Source of the DNA: Streptomyces albiflavescens
GTDB lineage: Bacteria; Actinomycetota; Actinomycetes; Streptomycetales; Streptomycetaceae
Reading direction: 5' to 3'
DNA: 64,000 bases
Assembly: GCF_014645835.1 (NCBI RefSeq)
Contig: NZ_BMMM01000003.1
Span: 590,291-654,290 of the forward strand
The notes beneath the pieces are model-generated. The model was not told the DNA's origin, did no database searches, and worked only from the letters and a program-made list of their open reading frames with translations. Shown here piece after piece: positions 9,250 through 17,157 of the stretch. A program made the position numbers and the translations under genes. Position 1 is the stretch's first letter. The number at the start of each line of letters is the position of its first letter.

Positions 9250-9350
9250 GTCGACTCCAACCAGTCGGCCACGCCCGGGGCCGTTCGCGCGGCCGCCGGG
9301 TTTCGTCGTGTTCGCCGACGCTAGGAGCGTCCTGTGCAGCACGGCCAGCA

Positions 9351-9455
9351 ATGTGCAGTTCTTTGCAGGCATTGCCAATCAACCGCACAGCTGTCGTAAT
9401 CGCGCCCTTGACCAGCCACCCCGATCGGGCGACGGTGGCGCAAAGAACTGCACAT
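9351..9455. promoter_or_regulatory. Pair of 16-bp inverted repeats in divergent promoter region
   Basis: ATGTGCAGTTCTTTGC at 9351-9366 is matched exactly by its reverse complement at 9440-9455. They lie between the Cys-rich operon (start 9249, minus) and the 86-aa protein/DUF6879/XRE operon (start 9475, plus). Each arm sits near one of the two promoters, so a shared operator pair is likely. The XRE/DUF5753 protein at 10259 is the obvious candidate ligand; that link is inference. Confidence 0.65.
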
Positions 9456-9474
9456 CGCGTGGACGGAGAAGAGC

Positions 9475-9735
9475 GTGACACTACGGTTCGTCGGGATCGA
9501 CCCCGACACGAAGACCGCGGACTCCCCAACCGTGTGGGTCGATCAGGACAAGCAGGAACTCGTCTTCCAGGGATGGAAGCCGGGCCCCGAACTGGAAGGA
9601 GAATGCGCAGCGTTCGAGGTCCCGGGGCACGCGGTCGGCATCCCGGACGACGAGGCAGTCATCCGGATCCCCGCGAGGATGGTGCACATGATCAGGGAGG
9701 CGTGCGATGCCGTCGAGCGAACCGACGATCGCTGA
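9475..9735 (+). CDS. Hypothetical protein of WhiJ-like locus
   Basis: 86 aa, GTG start with GGAG about ten bases upstream. The N-terminal half is beta-rich (TLRFVGIDPDTK, then WVDQDKQELVFQGW) and the C-terminal half includes IRIPARMVHMIREACDAV. No known catalytic motif is visible. Proteins of this size in this position, just ahead of DUF6879 and a DUF5753 helix-turn-helix protein, recur in Streptomyces and resemble in layout the whiJ/abaA type loci. The gene overlaps the next one by 29 bp, indicating cotranscription. Role unknown, probably an accessory partner of the regulator. Confidence 0.7.
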   Translation: MTLRFVGIDPDTKTADSPTVWVDQDKQELVFQGWKPGPELEGECAAFEVPGHAVGIPDDEAVIRIPARMVHMIREACDAVERTDDR

Positions 9736-10234
9736 GCTGCTGGACGGCTGTACGCACTCCGCCGTGCACATCGAGATGCGGGACCACTACGGAGTAGCCG
9801 CAGAGGCAGACGATTTCCGGGCATGGTTGGAAACCGGCCGCCTGGACACCGACCCGGGCTCGCCTGATTGGGCACCCTGGGTCGCCCTCGTCTCCCGTGC
9901 GGTGGCCCGCGGCGTCACCGTGCGCCGGGCCCGCATCGTGTCCGAACCCGTCTCCGACTACATCCGCTACGAGCACGCCTCCACCACCGTCAACCTGCAC
10001 GCGGGCGAGGACGTGCGTTGGCTGCCCCGACGCCAGGCCTCGGACATCGCCTTGCCCAGCAACGACTTCTGGCTCTTCGACGACCGCGTGATCCGCTGGG
10101 GCTACTTCTCCGGCAACGGGGCCATGGTCGGGCACGACATCTCCGACGATCCCGCTGCCGTAAAGCTGTGCTCGGAGGCCTTCGAATCCGTGTGGGCCCG
10201 AGCCATCCCCCACGCCCAGTACGAGATCCACTGA
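9707..10234 (+). CDS. DUF6879 family protein
   Basis: 175 aa. Matches the DUF6879 pattern as I know it: an early HIEMRDHYG, then FRAWLETGRL, GVTVRRARIVSEPVSDYIRYE, the DIALPSNDFWLFDDRVIRW block and a C-terminal helix ending in WARAIPH. The family is common beside DUF5753 regulators in Streptomyces and has no established activity. The start lies within the end of the 86-aa gene, so it is probably coupled. The downstream XRE gene follows after 24 bp, making a three-gene regulatory operon. Confidence 0.85.
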   Translation: MPSSEPTIAELLDGCTHSAVHIEMRDHYGVAAEADDFRAWLETGRLDTDPGSPDWAPWVALVSRAVARGVTVRRARIVSEPVSDYIRYEHASTTVNLHAGEDVRWLPRRQASDIALPSNDFWLFDDRVIRWGYFSGNGAMVGHDISDDPAAVKLCSEAFESVWARAIPHAQYEIH

Positions 10235-10258
10235 CCAGAAAGCACCAGCAGCCAGCCC

Positions 10259-11110
10259 ATGCCCGCCTCGCCGTCCTCCTCAGCCCAGGCCGCCCGTGAA
10301 GCCGTGGCCCACCGGCTGCGCGACCTCCGTAAGGAAGCCGGCCTGACAGTCGTGCAGCTGGCTGCTGCCTGCAGCTGGCACTACTCCAAGACCTCCCGCA
10401 TCGAGAACGCCCTTACCGGGCCATCGACCAACGACATCCGCCGCTGGTGCGCCGCTGCTCACGCCCCGGACCAGGCGCAGGACCTGGTCGTCCAGTCCAT
10501 CAACGCCGAGTCGATGTACCGGCAGTGGCGAGACCAGGTCCGCGCCGGGCTGCGCCACATCCAGGAAAGCCGCGTGAAGGCGTTCCGCGAGACCGAGTGC
10601 CACCGGCTGTACTCCGCGGGCCTCGTACCTGGCCTGCTGCAGACCGAGGGCTATGCGCTCGCGGTCCTCGGGATCGCGGCGAGCGTCCACGGCCTGCCAG
10701 TCGACGACAGTGCCGTTGCCGCCCGCGCCCGCATCGAGCGCTCCCGCATCGTTCATGAGCAGGGGCATCGCTTCGTCGTGGTCATTGAGGAACCGGTGCT
10801 GCACTATCGGATTGCCGACCCGGACGCGATGGCCGCGCAGCTCGGCTACCTCCTCACCGCCGGTGCGCTGCCTGCGGTGTCCCTCGGTATCGTCCCGATG
10901 GCGGCCCGGCGAACGCACTGGCCCGAGGAGACTTTCCACATCTACGACGACCGTCTCGTGTCGGTCGAGTTGGTGTCCGCCGAGGTGAGCGTGACGCAGC
11001 CCGGCGAGATCACCCAGTACCTGGAGACGTTCGAGCGGCTCCGCGGCATGGCCGTGTACGGGGCCGAGGCGCGCGCCCTGATCCTCAAGGCCATCGAGGT
11101 GCTGCACTGA
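10259..11110 (+). CDS. XRE-type helix-turn-helix regulator with DUF5753 domain
   Basis: 283 aa. Residues ~15-65 hold the HTH (LRDLRKEAGLTVVQLAAACSW, then SKTSRIENALTGPS). Residues ~100-275 match the DUF5753 effector region (FRETECHRLYSAGLVPGLLQTEGYA, IEEPVLHYRIADPDAMAAQL, then the Y/E-rich tail). WhiJ-type members of this family repress developmental genes together with small partner proteins. It is the last gene of the operon starting at 9475. The inverted repeat at 9351/9440 is a candidate binding site. The ribosome site is weak; coupling to DUF6879 may support its translation. Confidence 0.9.
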   Translation: MPASPSSSAQAAREAVAHRLRDLRKEAGLTVVQLAAACSWHYSKTSRIENALTGPSTNDIRRWCAAAHAPDQAQDLVVQSINAESMYRQWRDQVRAGLRHIQESRVKAFRETECHRLYSAGLVPGLLQTEGYALAVLGIAASVHGLPVDDSAVAARARIERSRIVHEQGHRFVVVIEEPVLHYRIADPDAMAAQLGYLLTAGALPAVSLGIVPMAARRTHWPEETFHIYDDRLVSVELVSAEVSVTQPGEITQYLETFERLRGMAVYGAEARALILKAIEVLH

Positions 11111-11164
11111 CTCCGGACGCACATGAGGGAAGGCCGAGGGCCTTCTGCCAGGCGATGCCGTGGG

Positions 11165-11196
11165 GGCGCCCGTTGCGTCCACCAGCCACGGGCGCC
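11165..11196. terminator. Hairpin downstream of XRE gene
   Basis: GGCGCCCGT at 11165-11173 pairs with ACGGGCGCC at 11188-11196 (9-bp GC stem, 14-nt loop). A smaller hairpin (GAAGGCC/GGCCTTC) lies just upstream around 11132. Placed between the XRE gene end and a possible convergent gene, it probably acts as a bidirectional terminator. Confidence 0.5.
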
Positions 11197-11205
11197 ACCT
11201 CCTGC

Positions 11206-11673
11206 CTACGCCTTCGGCACGGCCCACTCGACGGGGTCAAGGCCATCAGGCCCATAGACGACCCGCTCGGGCCGCCTACTGCCGGGGACGGGGAAGGCGA
11301 TCAGGCCGGCGGCGCAACGTCCCGCCTTGATGGTCTTGTCCATGGGGAACTCAGTGCCCAGGCCGCGGGCATGGCGCGGACCGACATTGATGGCGACGAT
11401 TTGTTCGCGCTGGTAGAGGCGCTCGCGTGGCTCGGCGATCAACGCTCGCTCGCGCCACGCGCCGATCACCTCCTCGACGTTGTCGCAAGCGCGATCCTGA
11501 CCAGCGCAGCGGGCAGTGATGCCGAGGGGGAACGCCGCGGTCGTCTGCGGGTGAGGGGCGATCCTCCCATCCCGGTGGCCGGCGGATTTCTTCGGTCGAC
11601 GGTTGGGGCCCGAGGGCGAGTCACACAGACGGGGCGGGGCGCAAGGCTCTGGCAATCCGAGAGTCCTGGGCAC
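11206..11673 (-). CDS. Possible hypothetical protein, maybe degraded
   Basis: 155 codons open on the minus strand. The C-terminal ~100 residues (NVEEVIGAWRERALIAEPRE, then REQIVAINV and a VVYGPDGLDPVEWAVPKA ending) look protein-like, while the N-terminal ~45 residues are low-quality and Pro/Arg-rich. No start with a clear ribosome site is visible, and the true start may be further in. A hairpin separates its end from the XRE gene, as expected of a real convergent gene. I do not recognise a family. It may be a remnant. Confidence 0.35.
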   Translation of the reverse strand: MPRTLGLPEPCAPPRLCDSPSGPNRRPKKSAGHRDGRIAPHPQTTAAFPLGITARCAGQDRACDNVEEVIGAWRERALIAEPRERLYQREQIVAINVGPRHARGLGTEFPMDKTIKAGRCAAGLIAFPVPGSRRPERVVYGPDGLDPVEWAVPKA

Positions 11674-11888
11674 TTACGGGCCCCCCTGCCGCAGGCGCGC
11701 CAACCGAACGATTCCGCCCTCAGCGCTCCTTCAGGACATCGCACCTGTTCCTCAGCGCCCAGATGATTCCCTTCACCACGCCTGTTCATTGTTCACTACA
11801 TGCCGATGCGTAGCTTCGGCAGCGCGTAAAGAAGGGCAGGTCCGCCGTCGCAGCCATCGAGCGGCGGACACTGCAAGGAGGAAAGGCC

Positions 11889-12179
11889 ATGGAGAAGCTC
11901 ATGCGGCGTATGGCGACCGCGAGCGTTTCCGCGGTATTCGTCGCAGGCACGCTCCTCGCCACCGGCGGCTCGGCGGCGGCGGCCACTGTTCCCGACAGCG
12001 GGCTCATTCCTGCCCGGGTTGTCGTGACTGCGGACACGACGACCATCAGCCTGGACGGCGGACAGGCCGCCAAGCACCGCCTCGACCCCTGGGTACAGGA
12101 CCAGTTGCTCGCGTTCAGCCCCTGGATCCGAGATCAGCTGGCGCTGCTCGCGCACTACGACGACCTCGGTCGTCGGTGA
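11889..12179 (+). CDS. Small secreted protein
   Basis: 96 aa, ATG start with a strong AAGGAGG upstream. Residues 1-~32 are a classic Sec signal peptide: KLMRRM, a hydrophobic SAVFVAGTLLATGG core and an SAAAA cleavage area. The mature part is only ~64 aa, beginning TVPDSGLIPARVVVTADT, with a helical tail (DPWVQDQLLAFSPWIRDQLALL). No cysteines or catalytic motifs are present. It has its own promoter region and no operon partner. Unknown extracellular role. Confidence 0.75.
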   Translation: MEKLMRRMATASVSAVFVAGTLLATGGSAAAATVPDSGLIPARVVVTADTTTISLDGGQAAKHRLDPWVQDQLLAFSPWIRDQLALLAHYDDLGRR

Positions 12180-12551
12180 TGCGCGATCGACTCTCATGGG
12201 AGGGCGCGTACGTGCCGGGCCGGGTGAGCGGGACCCGATCAGGCGCAGGTCCTCACGAATCAGCCGCCGGTGTGCGCCGTGCACGCGCGCACGGCGAACA
12301 GGTCTGGGACGAGCATGGCCGAGGGCGTGGAGACGGTCGTACGAACTCTCCTGCGCAGGCGTAGGCCGGCGCCGCCGGCCACGACCGAGAGGCCCGCGCG
12401 GTCCTCGTGGCCCAGCGTCGTGATCAACTGTCCCGGGCTGCCCATGGCGATGGGGCTGTGCCCGACGAACATCAGAGGGAGTGCGGGCCGATCCCTCGTC
12501 AGGCGGTACTTGGGATGCCCGCAGGGGGCGCAGCGCGTACGCAGCGAAAAT
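12180..12551. other. Stretch without a supported gene
   Basis: About 370 bp between the small secreted protein and the terminator of the ferredoxin operon. A ~70-codon open frame on the minus strand (12260-12472) and parts of a plus-strand frame are present but show no family motif or credible start. I see nothing convincing here. Confidence 0.5.
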
Positions 12552-12589
12552 GCCTGTCCCGGCTCAAGTGCACTTGAGCCGGGACAGGC
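12552..12589 (-). terminator. 38-bp perfect palindrome, terminator of the P450 operon
   Basis: GCCTGTCCCGGCTCAAGTG (12552-12570) is followed directly by its exact reverse complement (12571-12589). On the minus strand it lies 22 bp past the ferredoxin stop and is followed by ATTTTCG, a short U-run. This is a strong intrinsic terminator closing the six-gene operon. Confidence 0.8.
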
Positions 12590-12610
12590 TGTTCGCGCCG
12601 CTGCGGGGGC

Positions 12611-12838
12611 TCAGGGCGCGAAGATCTCCTCGCCTCCGGTCGTCTTGCGCAGCGTGATCGCTGCGGCAGGGCAGTTCTCGGCCGCTTCCAGCACCTCGTC
12701 GGCCGCCTCGACCGGCGCCTTCGGTGGCCGCGCCCGGCCGGAGGTGTCCAGGGTGAAGCACTCGGGCGCGCTGCCGGCGCACAGGCCCGATCCGACGCAG
12801 ACCAAGGAGTCGACCTCGACCGTCCAGAGCTCCGTCAT
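12611..12838 (-). CDS. 3Fe-4S ferredoxin for cytochrome P450
   Basis: 75 aa. C14, C20 (CVGSGLC) and C56 (NCPAAAI) give the three-cysteine pattern of 3Fe-4S ferredoxins such as those serving Streptomyces P450s; C27 is an extra, probably non-ligand cysteine. The ATG overlaps the MMPL stop (ATGA), making it the last gene of the operon whose first gene is a P450. Its role would be electron delivery to that P450. No ferredoxin reductase is encoded here, so one from elsewhere would be needed. Confidence 0.92.
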   Translation of the reverse strand: MTELWTVEVDSLVCVGSGLCAGSAPECFTLDTSGRARPPKAPVEAADEVLEAAENCPAAAITLRKTTGGEEIFAP

Positions 12839-15087
12839 AGCGGCTCACCCGCCTTCGCCACGGTCAGGACCGGCTCCGGTTCCCCCGGGCCGCCCTCGCT
12901 GATACCGAACCTGCTGTGCAGCCGCCGCAGAGGGCCAGGTGCCCACCAGTTGGCGCGGCCGAGCAGCCGCATCACCGCCGGCACCAGAACGCCTCGCACG
13001 ACGATGGCGTCCATGAGGACGGCCAAGGCCAGGCCGAGGCCGAGCATCTTCATGTTGGTGATCTTGGATGTGCCGATGGCGACCAGAACGATGGACAGCA
13101 CGGCGGCCGCCGCGGTGACCACGCCGCCGCTGCGCTGCAGGCCGAAGACGACGGCGCGGACGGTATCACCGGTGCGGTCGTACTCCTCCTTGATCCGCGA
13201 CAGCACGAACACCTCGTAGTCCATGGACAGTCCGAAGGCCACGCAGAACATCAGCACCGGCAGGGTGGCCGGGAGGAAGCCGGTGACGGTGAAGTCACCG
13301 AGGGCGCCGCTGAGATGGCCGTCCTGGAAGACCCAGACCAGCGCGCCGAAGGTGGCGGTCAGGCTGAGGGTGTTGAGGACCACGGCCTTGAGGGGCATCA
13401 CGATGCTGCCGGTCATCAGGAACAGCAGCACCATCGTGACGCCGACCATCGCGACGAGCGCGTACGGCAGCCGGTCGGTGAGGGTGTCCTGGGTGTCGAC
13501 CAGCTCGGCCGCGCCGCCGCCCACGTGCACGGGGAAGGGGGCGGGCACGTTGCGGATCTGGCGCACCAGGTGCTGGCTCTCGGGGGAGACGTCCTCCAGG
13601 GAGGGCACCACGGACAGATAGGTGGCCTGGCCGCCCTCGGCGGTGTAGCGCTGTTGCGCGGGTCCGGCGGGCTGGGTCAGGTGCCCCTTCTGGTACACGC
13701 CGGCCGCGGAGTCGACGCGTACGACGCCGGGAAGCCCGGACAGCCGGGCCGCGTAGGGACCGATCTCGGTGGTGCGCCGCGCGCCGTCGACGCCGTCGGC
13801 GACCACGTCGAGCACTCCGGTGGGGCGGGAGGTGAACTCGTCCCGGATCACTTGGTGCACCTGGTGTGCTTCGGCCTCCTTGGGCAGTTGCCGGTCGTCG
13901 ATGTTGCCGAAGGTCGCCCCGAAGAGCGGCAGGCCGAGGGCGACCAGCGCGGCGACTGCGGTCACCAGGAAGATCACCGGGCGTTTGACGACGGCCTCGC
14001 CGATGCGCCGCCAGCGCCGTCCGGAGGCGTCGGCCGGCGCGTGGCCGGAGCGGCGCCGGAAGAGCCGGGTCAGGTCGAGGGCGTCGATCCGCCGGCCCAG
14101 GACCACCAGCAGGGCGGGCAGCACCAGCAGGGCTGCGGCCGCGGCGATGAGCACCACGGAGATGCCCGCGTACGCGAAGGACCGCAGGTAGTACATGGGG
14201 AAGATGAGCATGGCCGAGAGCGACACGGCCACGGTGAGGGCCGAGAAGGCAACCGTGCGTCCGGCGGTGGCGAGCGTGGTGCCGATGGCGGCCTTGGGAG
14301 GCAGTCCGCCGTGCAGTTCCTCTCGGTAGCGGCGGACGATGAACAGCCCGTAGTCCACGGCCAGTCCGAGGCCCAGCGCGGTGGTCAGGTTGAGCGCGAA
14401 CACCGAGACGTCGGTGAAGCCGGTGATGACCCGCAGTGAGGCGTTGGTGCCGACGATCGCGATCAGCCCGATGATCACCGGTAGCAGTGCCGCCACCGCG
14501 CTGCGGAAGACCAGGATGAGGATCAACAGGGTCAGAGGCAGCGCGATGGCCTCCGCCTTGCCCAGGTCCTCGCGGCTGGTGTCCTGGACCTCGGTACGGA
14601 TCTGGGTGGCGCCGCCGATCTTGACGTCCAGCGGGCCGTGGCTGCCGCGATAGTCAGGGGCGATGGCTTTGAGGGTGTCGTCGGCCTCGGTCTCGGTTCC
14701 CGTGATGCGGGCGACGATCAGCGCGTAGCGCCCGTCGGTGCTGCGCAGTGCCGGGGACTTGTCCTGCCAGTACGAGGAAACGCCCTGCACGTGGTGCTCG
14801 GTGGCGAGCCGCTCGGCGAGCCGCCGTCCCTCGGCGGCGGCGGGCGCGGTGTCCACTCCCCCGTCGGCCTTGAGCAGCAGCGCCAGATTGGGGCGACCGG
14901 CGGCGAAGTCCCGCTCCAGGAGATCCGACGCCTGTGAGGACTCGGCCGCGGGGTCGGTGGTGCCGCCGCCCTGCAGCCGGTCGGCCACCCCGCCGCCGAG
15001 GACGACGGCGGCGGCGGCGAACAGCAGCGCCAGGATCAGGATGAGGCGTGGCCGTACTGTGGTCAGCCGGGCCAGACGCTCGAACAT
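12835..15087 (-). CDS. MMPL/RND-family exporter
   Basis: 750 aa. Two repeated halves, each with one helix, a large extracytoplasmic loop (~45-195 and ~395-535) and five or six helices. Typical MMPL signatures include GLGLAVDYGLFIVRRYREEL in the first half and GLSMDYEVFVLSRIKEEYD in the second, the latter with the D-Y pair used for proton coupling. Relatives export lipids, polyketides or other hydrophobic compounds. It lies 30 bp behind an SDR and overlaps the ferredoxin start. In this context it may export the lipophilic cluster product, or confer resistance to it. Confidence 0.92.
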   Translation of the reverse strand: MFERLARLTTVRPRLILILALLFAAAAVVLGGGVADRLQGGGTTDPAAESSQASDLLERDFAAGRPNLALLLKADGGVDTAPAAAEGRRLAERLATEHHVQGVSSYWQDKSPALRSTDGRYALIVARITGTETEADDTLKAIAPDYRGSHGPLDVKIGGATQIRTEVQDTSREDLGKAEAIALPLTLLILILVFRSAVAALLPVIIGLIAIVGTNASLRVITGFTDVSVFALNLTTALGLGLAVDYGLFIVRRYREELHGGLPPKAAIGTTLATAGRTVAFSALTVAVSLSAMLIFPMYYLRSFAYAGISVVLIAAAAALLVLPALLVVLGRRIDALDLTRLFRRRSGHAPADASGRRWRRIGEAVVKRPVIFLVTAVAALVALGLPLFGATFGNIDDRQLPKEAEAHQVHQVIRDEFTSRPTGVLDVVADGVDGARRTTEIGPYAARLSGLPGVVRVDSAAGVYQKGHLTQPAGPAQQRYTAEGGQATYLSVVPSLEDVSPESQHLVRQIRNVPAPFPVHVGGGAAELVDTQDTLTDRLPYALVAMVGVTMVLLFLMTGSIVMPLKAVVLNTLSLTATFGALVWVFQDGHLSGALGDFTVTGFLPATLPVLMFCVAFGLSMDYEVFVLSRIKEEYDRTGDTVRAVVFGLQRSGGVVTAAAAVLSIVLVAIGTSKITNMKMLGLGLALAVLMDAIVVRGVLVPAVMRLLGRANWWAPGPLRRLHSRFGISEGGPGEPEPVLTVAKAGEPL

Positions 15088-15117
15088 GATGGTCCTCTCC
15101 GGGGTGTATTCGGCGTC

Positions 15118-16008
15118 TCAGGCGTGGTGCACGGATTCCGCGGTGGCCTCGAAGGAGGCGCGGTTGAGTCCGAGTGTGCGCAGCAGCATCGTGTCGCGGA
15201 GCCGGTCGGGCAGGACTCGCAGGAAGGACAGGGCGCGGGCGTCCTGGCCGATGAGGTAGCGGGTGGCCGGGCGGCGCGCCGTGATCGCCTTGACCAGGGT
15301 GCCGGCCGCCTTGTCGATGGCCGTGGCGCTCTGCTTGGCGGAGGCCGCCTGGGCGTCCGCCACCGCCTTGATGTACCGCCGCCGTGCCTCGGTGCCGCCG
15401 GTCCAGCCGTCCTCGGCCGCGGACTTCTCGGCCTTGGTGAAGATCTCCGTCTCCAGGGCGCCGGGTTCGACCAGAACGACGTCGACGCCCTGGAACCTCA
15501 ACTCCATGCGCAGCGCGTCGTTCAGGGAGGCGAGGGCGGCTTTGGAGGCGGCGACCGGTCCGAAGAACGGGACGGAGACACGGGCGGTGACGGCGCCGAT
15601 GTTGACCACCCGGCCGCCGGCGCGGCGCAACGCGGGCAGGAAGGCCTGGGTGACGGCGATCTGGCCGAGGACGTTGATGTCGAACTGGCGGCGCAGCGCG
15701 TGCGGGGGGACCACCTCGACCGGCCCCTGCACGATGACACCGGCGTTGTTCACCAGGGCTTGGAGCCCGCGGTCGCCGAGGACGGGCGAAAGGTTCTCGG
15801 CGAGCGCGGCGATCGAGTCGGGGTCGGCGACGTCCAGGACGACGGGTGTCAGCGACTCGACGTCGGGCAGTTTCGCGAGCGCCCCGGAGGTGCGGACCGC
15901 GGCGATCACATGCCAGCCGGCGTTCGACAGCTTCTTGATCGTCGCGGTTCCCAGGCCGCCGGACGCGCCGGTGATCAAGGCCGTCGGTGCGGAAGGGTTC
16001 GGACTCAC
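15118..16008 (-). CDS. SDR-family protein lacking catalytic Ser and Tyr
   Basis: 296 aa. The GTG start is chosen because GGAGG lies seven bases upstream; a longer in-frame ATG lacks this. The NAD(P) fold is intact: TGASGGLG at ~13-20, D60 in VLDVADP and NNAG at 87-90. In the usual active site, however, NISS is NIGAV (Ala139 where Ser is expected) and YxxxK is V152-AASK, with Lys156 kept but Tyr replaced by Val. It may bind nucleotide without normal SDR chemistry, or use another acid. It sits between an aldo-keto reductase and the MMPL exporter in one operon. Confidence 0.85.
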   Translation of the reverse strand: MSPNPSAPTALITGASGGLGTATIKKLSNAGWHVIAAVRTSGALAKLPDVESLTPVVLDVADPDSIAALAENLSPVLGDRGLQALVNNAGVIVQGPVEVVPPHALRRQFDINVLGQIAVTQAFLPALRRAGGRVVNIGAVTARVSVPFFGPVAASKAALASLNDALRMELRFQGVDVVLVEPGALETEIFTKAEKSAAEDGWTGGTEARRRYIKAVADAQAASAKQSATAIDKAAGTLVKAITARRPATRYLIGQDARALSFLRVLPDRLRDTMLLRTLGLNRASFEATAESVHHA

Positions 16009-16061
16009 GGGTGCCTCCGTCGTCAATGAATGGAGAGGTGGTTCGATGCGGTGGTGTCCGC

Positions 16062-17045
16062 TCACTCGTCTTCCACCAGGTGCATCAGCCCGGCCGGGAA
16101 CCGCTCGCCCGCGAATGCCCCGGGCGGTGCGACGGCTTCGATCCGGGCGAGGTCGTCCGCGGTGAGCTCGACGCTCAGTGCCGCGACGTTCTCGTCGAAG
16201 TCCCGGCGGGTCTGACTGCCGGGGATGGGAACGACGTCCTGCGCCATCAGCCAGGCCAGGGCCAGTTGCGCGGTGCTGCAGCCCTTGTCGAGGGCGATCT
16301 CGCCGAGCCGGGTGACGATCGCCCCGTTGACGGCGAGGTTGTCCGGTTCGAAACGCGGCAGGAAGTGGCGCAGATCGGTGGCGGCCAGGTCCGCGTCGCT
16401 GATGATCTGCCCGCCGAGCAGGCCGCGGCTGAGCGGGCCCCAGGCGACGAAGCCGATGCCCAGTTCACGGCAGGTCGGCAGGATCTTGTCCTCGACCCCG
16501 CGGCTGGCCAGCGAGTACTCGGTCTGCAGGACGGAGACCGGGTGCACGGCGTGCGCCCGTCGGATGGTCTGGGCGCCCGCCTCGGACAGGCCGATGAAGC
16601 GGGCCTTGCCGGCCTGGACGATCTCCGACAGAGCCCCGACCGAGTCCTCGACCGGCACCTGCGGGTCGATGCGGTGCAGGTAGTACAGATCGACCCGGTC
16701 GGTGCCGAGCCGCTTGAGGCTGGCGTCGATGGCCTTGCGGATGTGGGCGGGCGATCCGTTCAGCTCCACCCCGGAAGGGGTCCTGATCATGCCGCACTTG
16801 GTGGCGAGGACGACCCGGTCGCGGTGGCCGCCGCGCAGTGCCTTTCCGACGATCTCCTCGGAGACGCCGTCGCCGTACATGTCGGCGGTGTCCAGGAAGT
16901 TCACGCCGAGGTCGATGGCCCGGTGGATCGTGGCGATCGATTCGGGGTCGTTGCGGTCCCCGTAGAATTCGGCCATTCCCATGCAGCCGAGTCCGAGTGC
17001 GGAGACCTGCAGGCCGTCCGCGAGTTCGCGCGGGGGCACGTCCAT
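16062..17045 (-). CDS. Aldo/keto reductase
   Basis: 327 aa. All tetrad residues are present: Asp and Tyr in [15 protein letters not shown], Lys in VVLATKCG and His in [15 protein letters not shown] near the start and the C-terminal [23 protein letters not shown]-binding segment fit the AKR13/YghZ-like group. The expected reaction is NADPH-dependent reduction of a carbonyl. It follows the MFS gene by 112 bp containing a hairpin and precedes the SDR by 53 bp. Substrate unknown; a keto intermediate of the neighbouring cluster is possible. Confidence 0.92.
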   Translation of the reverse strand: MDVPPRELADGLQVSALGLGCMGMAEFYGDRNDPESIATIHRAIDLGVNFLDTADMYGDGVSEEIVGKALRGGHRDRVVLATKCGMIRTPSGVELNGSPAHIRKAIDASLKRLGTDRVDLYYLHRIDPQVPVEDSVGALSEIVQAGKARFIGLSEAGAQTIRRAHAVHPVSVLQTEYSLASRGVEDKILPTCRELGIGFVAWGPLSRGLLGGQIISDADLAATDLRHFLPRFEPDNLAVNGAIVTRLGEIALDKGCSTAQLALAWLMAQDVVPIPGSQTRRDFDENVAALSVELTADDLARIEAVAPPGAFAGERFPAGLMHLVEDE

Positions 17046-17067
17046 ATGTCAACTCCGTTTTACTCCG

Positions 17068-17086
17068 GGGAATTCACTGAATTCCC
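17068..17086 (-). promoter_or_regulatory. Hairpin between MFS and aldo/keto reductase genes
   Basis: GGGAATTC and GAATTCCC form an 8-bp stem around ACT, just upstream of the aldo-keto reductase start and after the MFS stop. No U-run follows, so it may be an operator, an mRNA processing site or a partial attenuator inside the operon. Confidence 0.4.
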
Positions 17087-17157
17087 GCCCAACAACCCTA
17101 TGGCCGGGCCCGAATGGGCACAATGGTGGCGGAACTAATAGCAGTCGGAGCACCAGA

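Noticed and set aside
12916..14439. Long plus-strand frame opposite the MMPL exporter
   Set aside because: Low-complexity H/G/Q/E-rich translation with no domains; the MMPL gene on the other strand explains the open frame.
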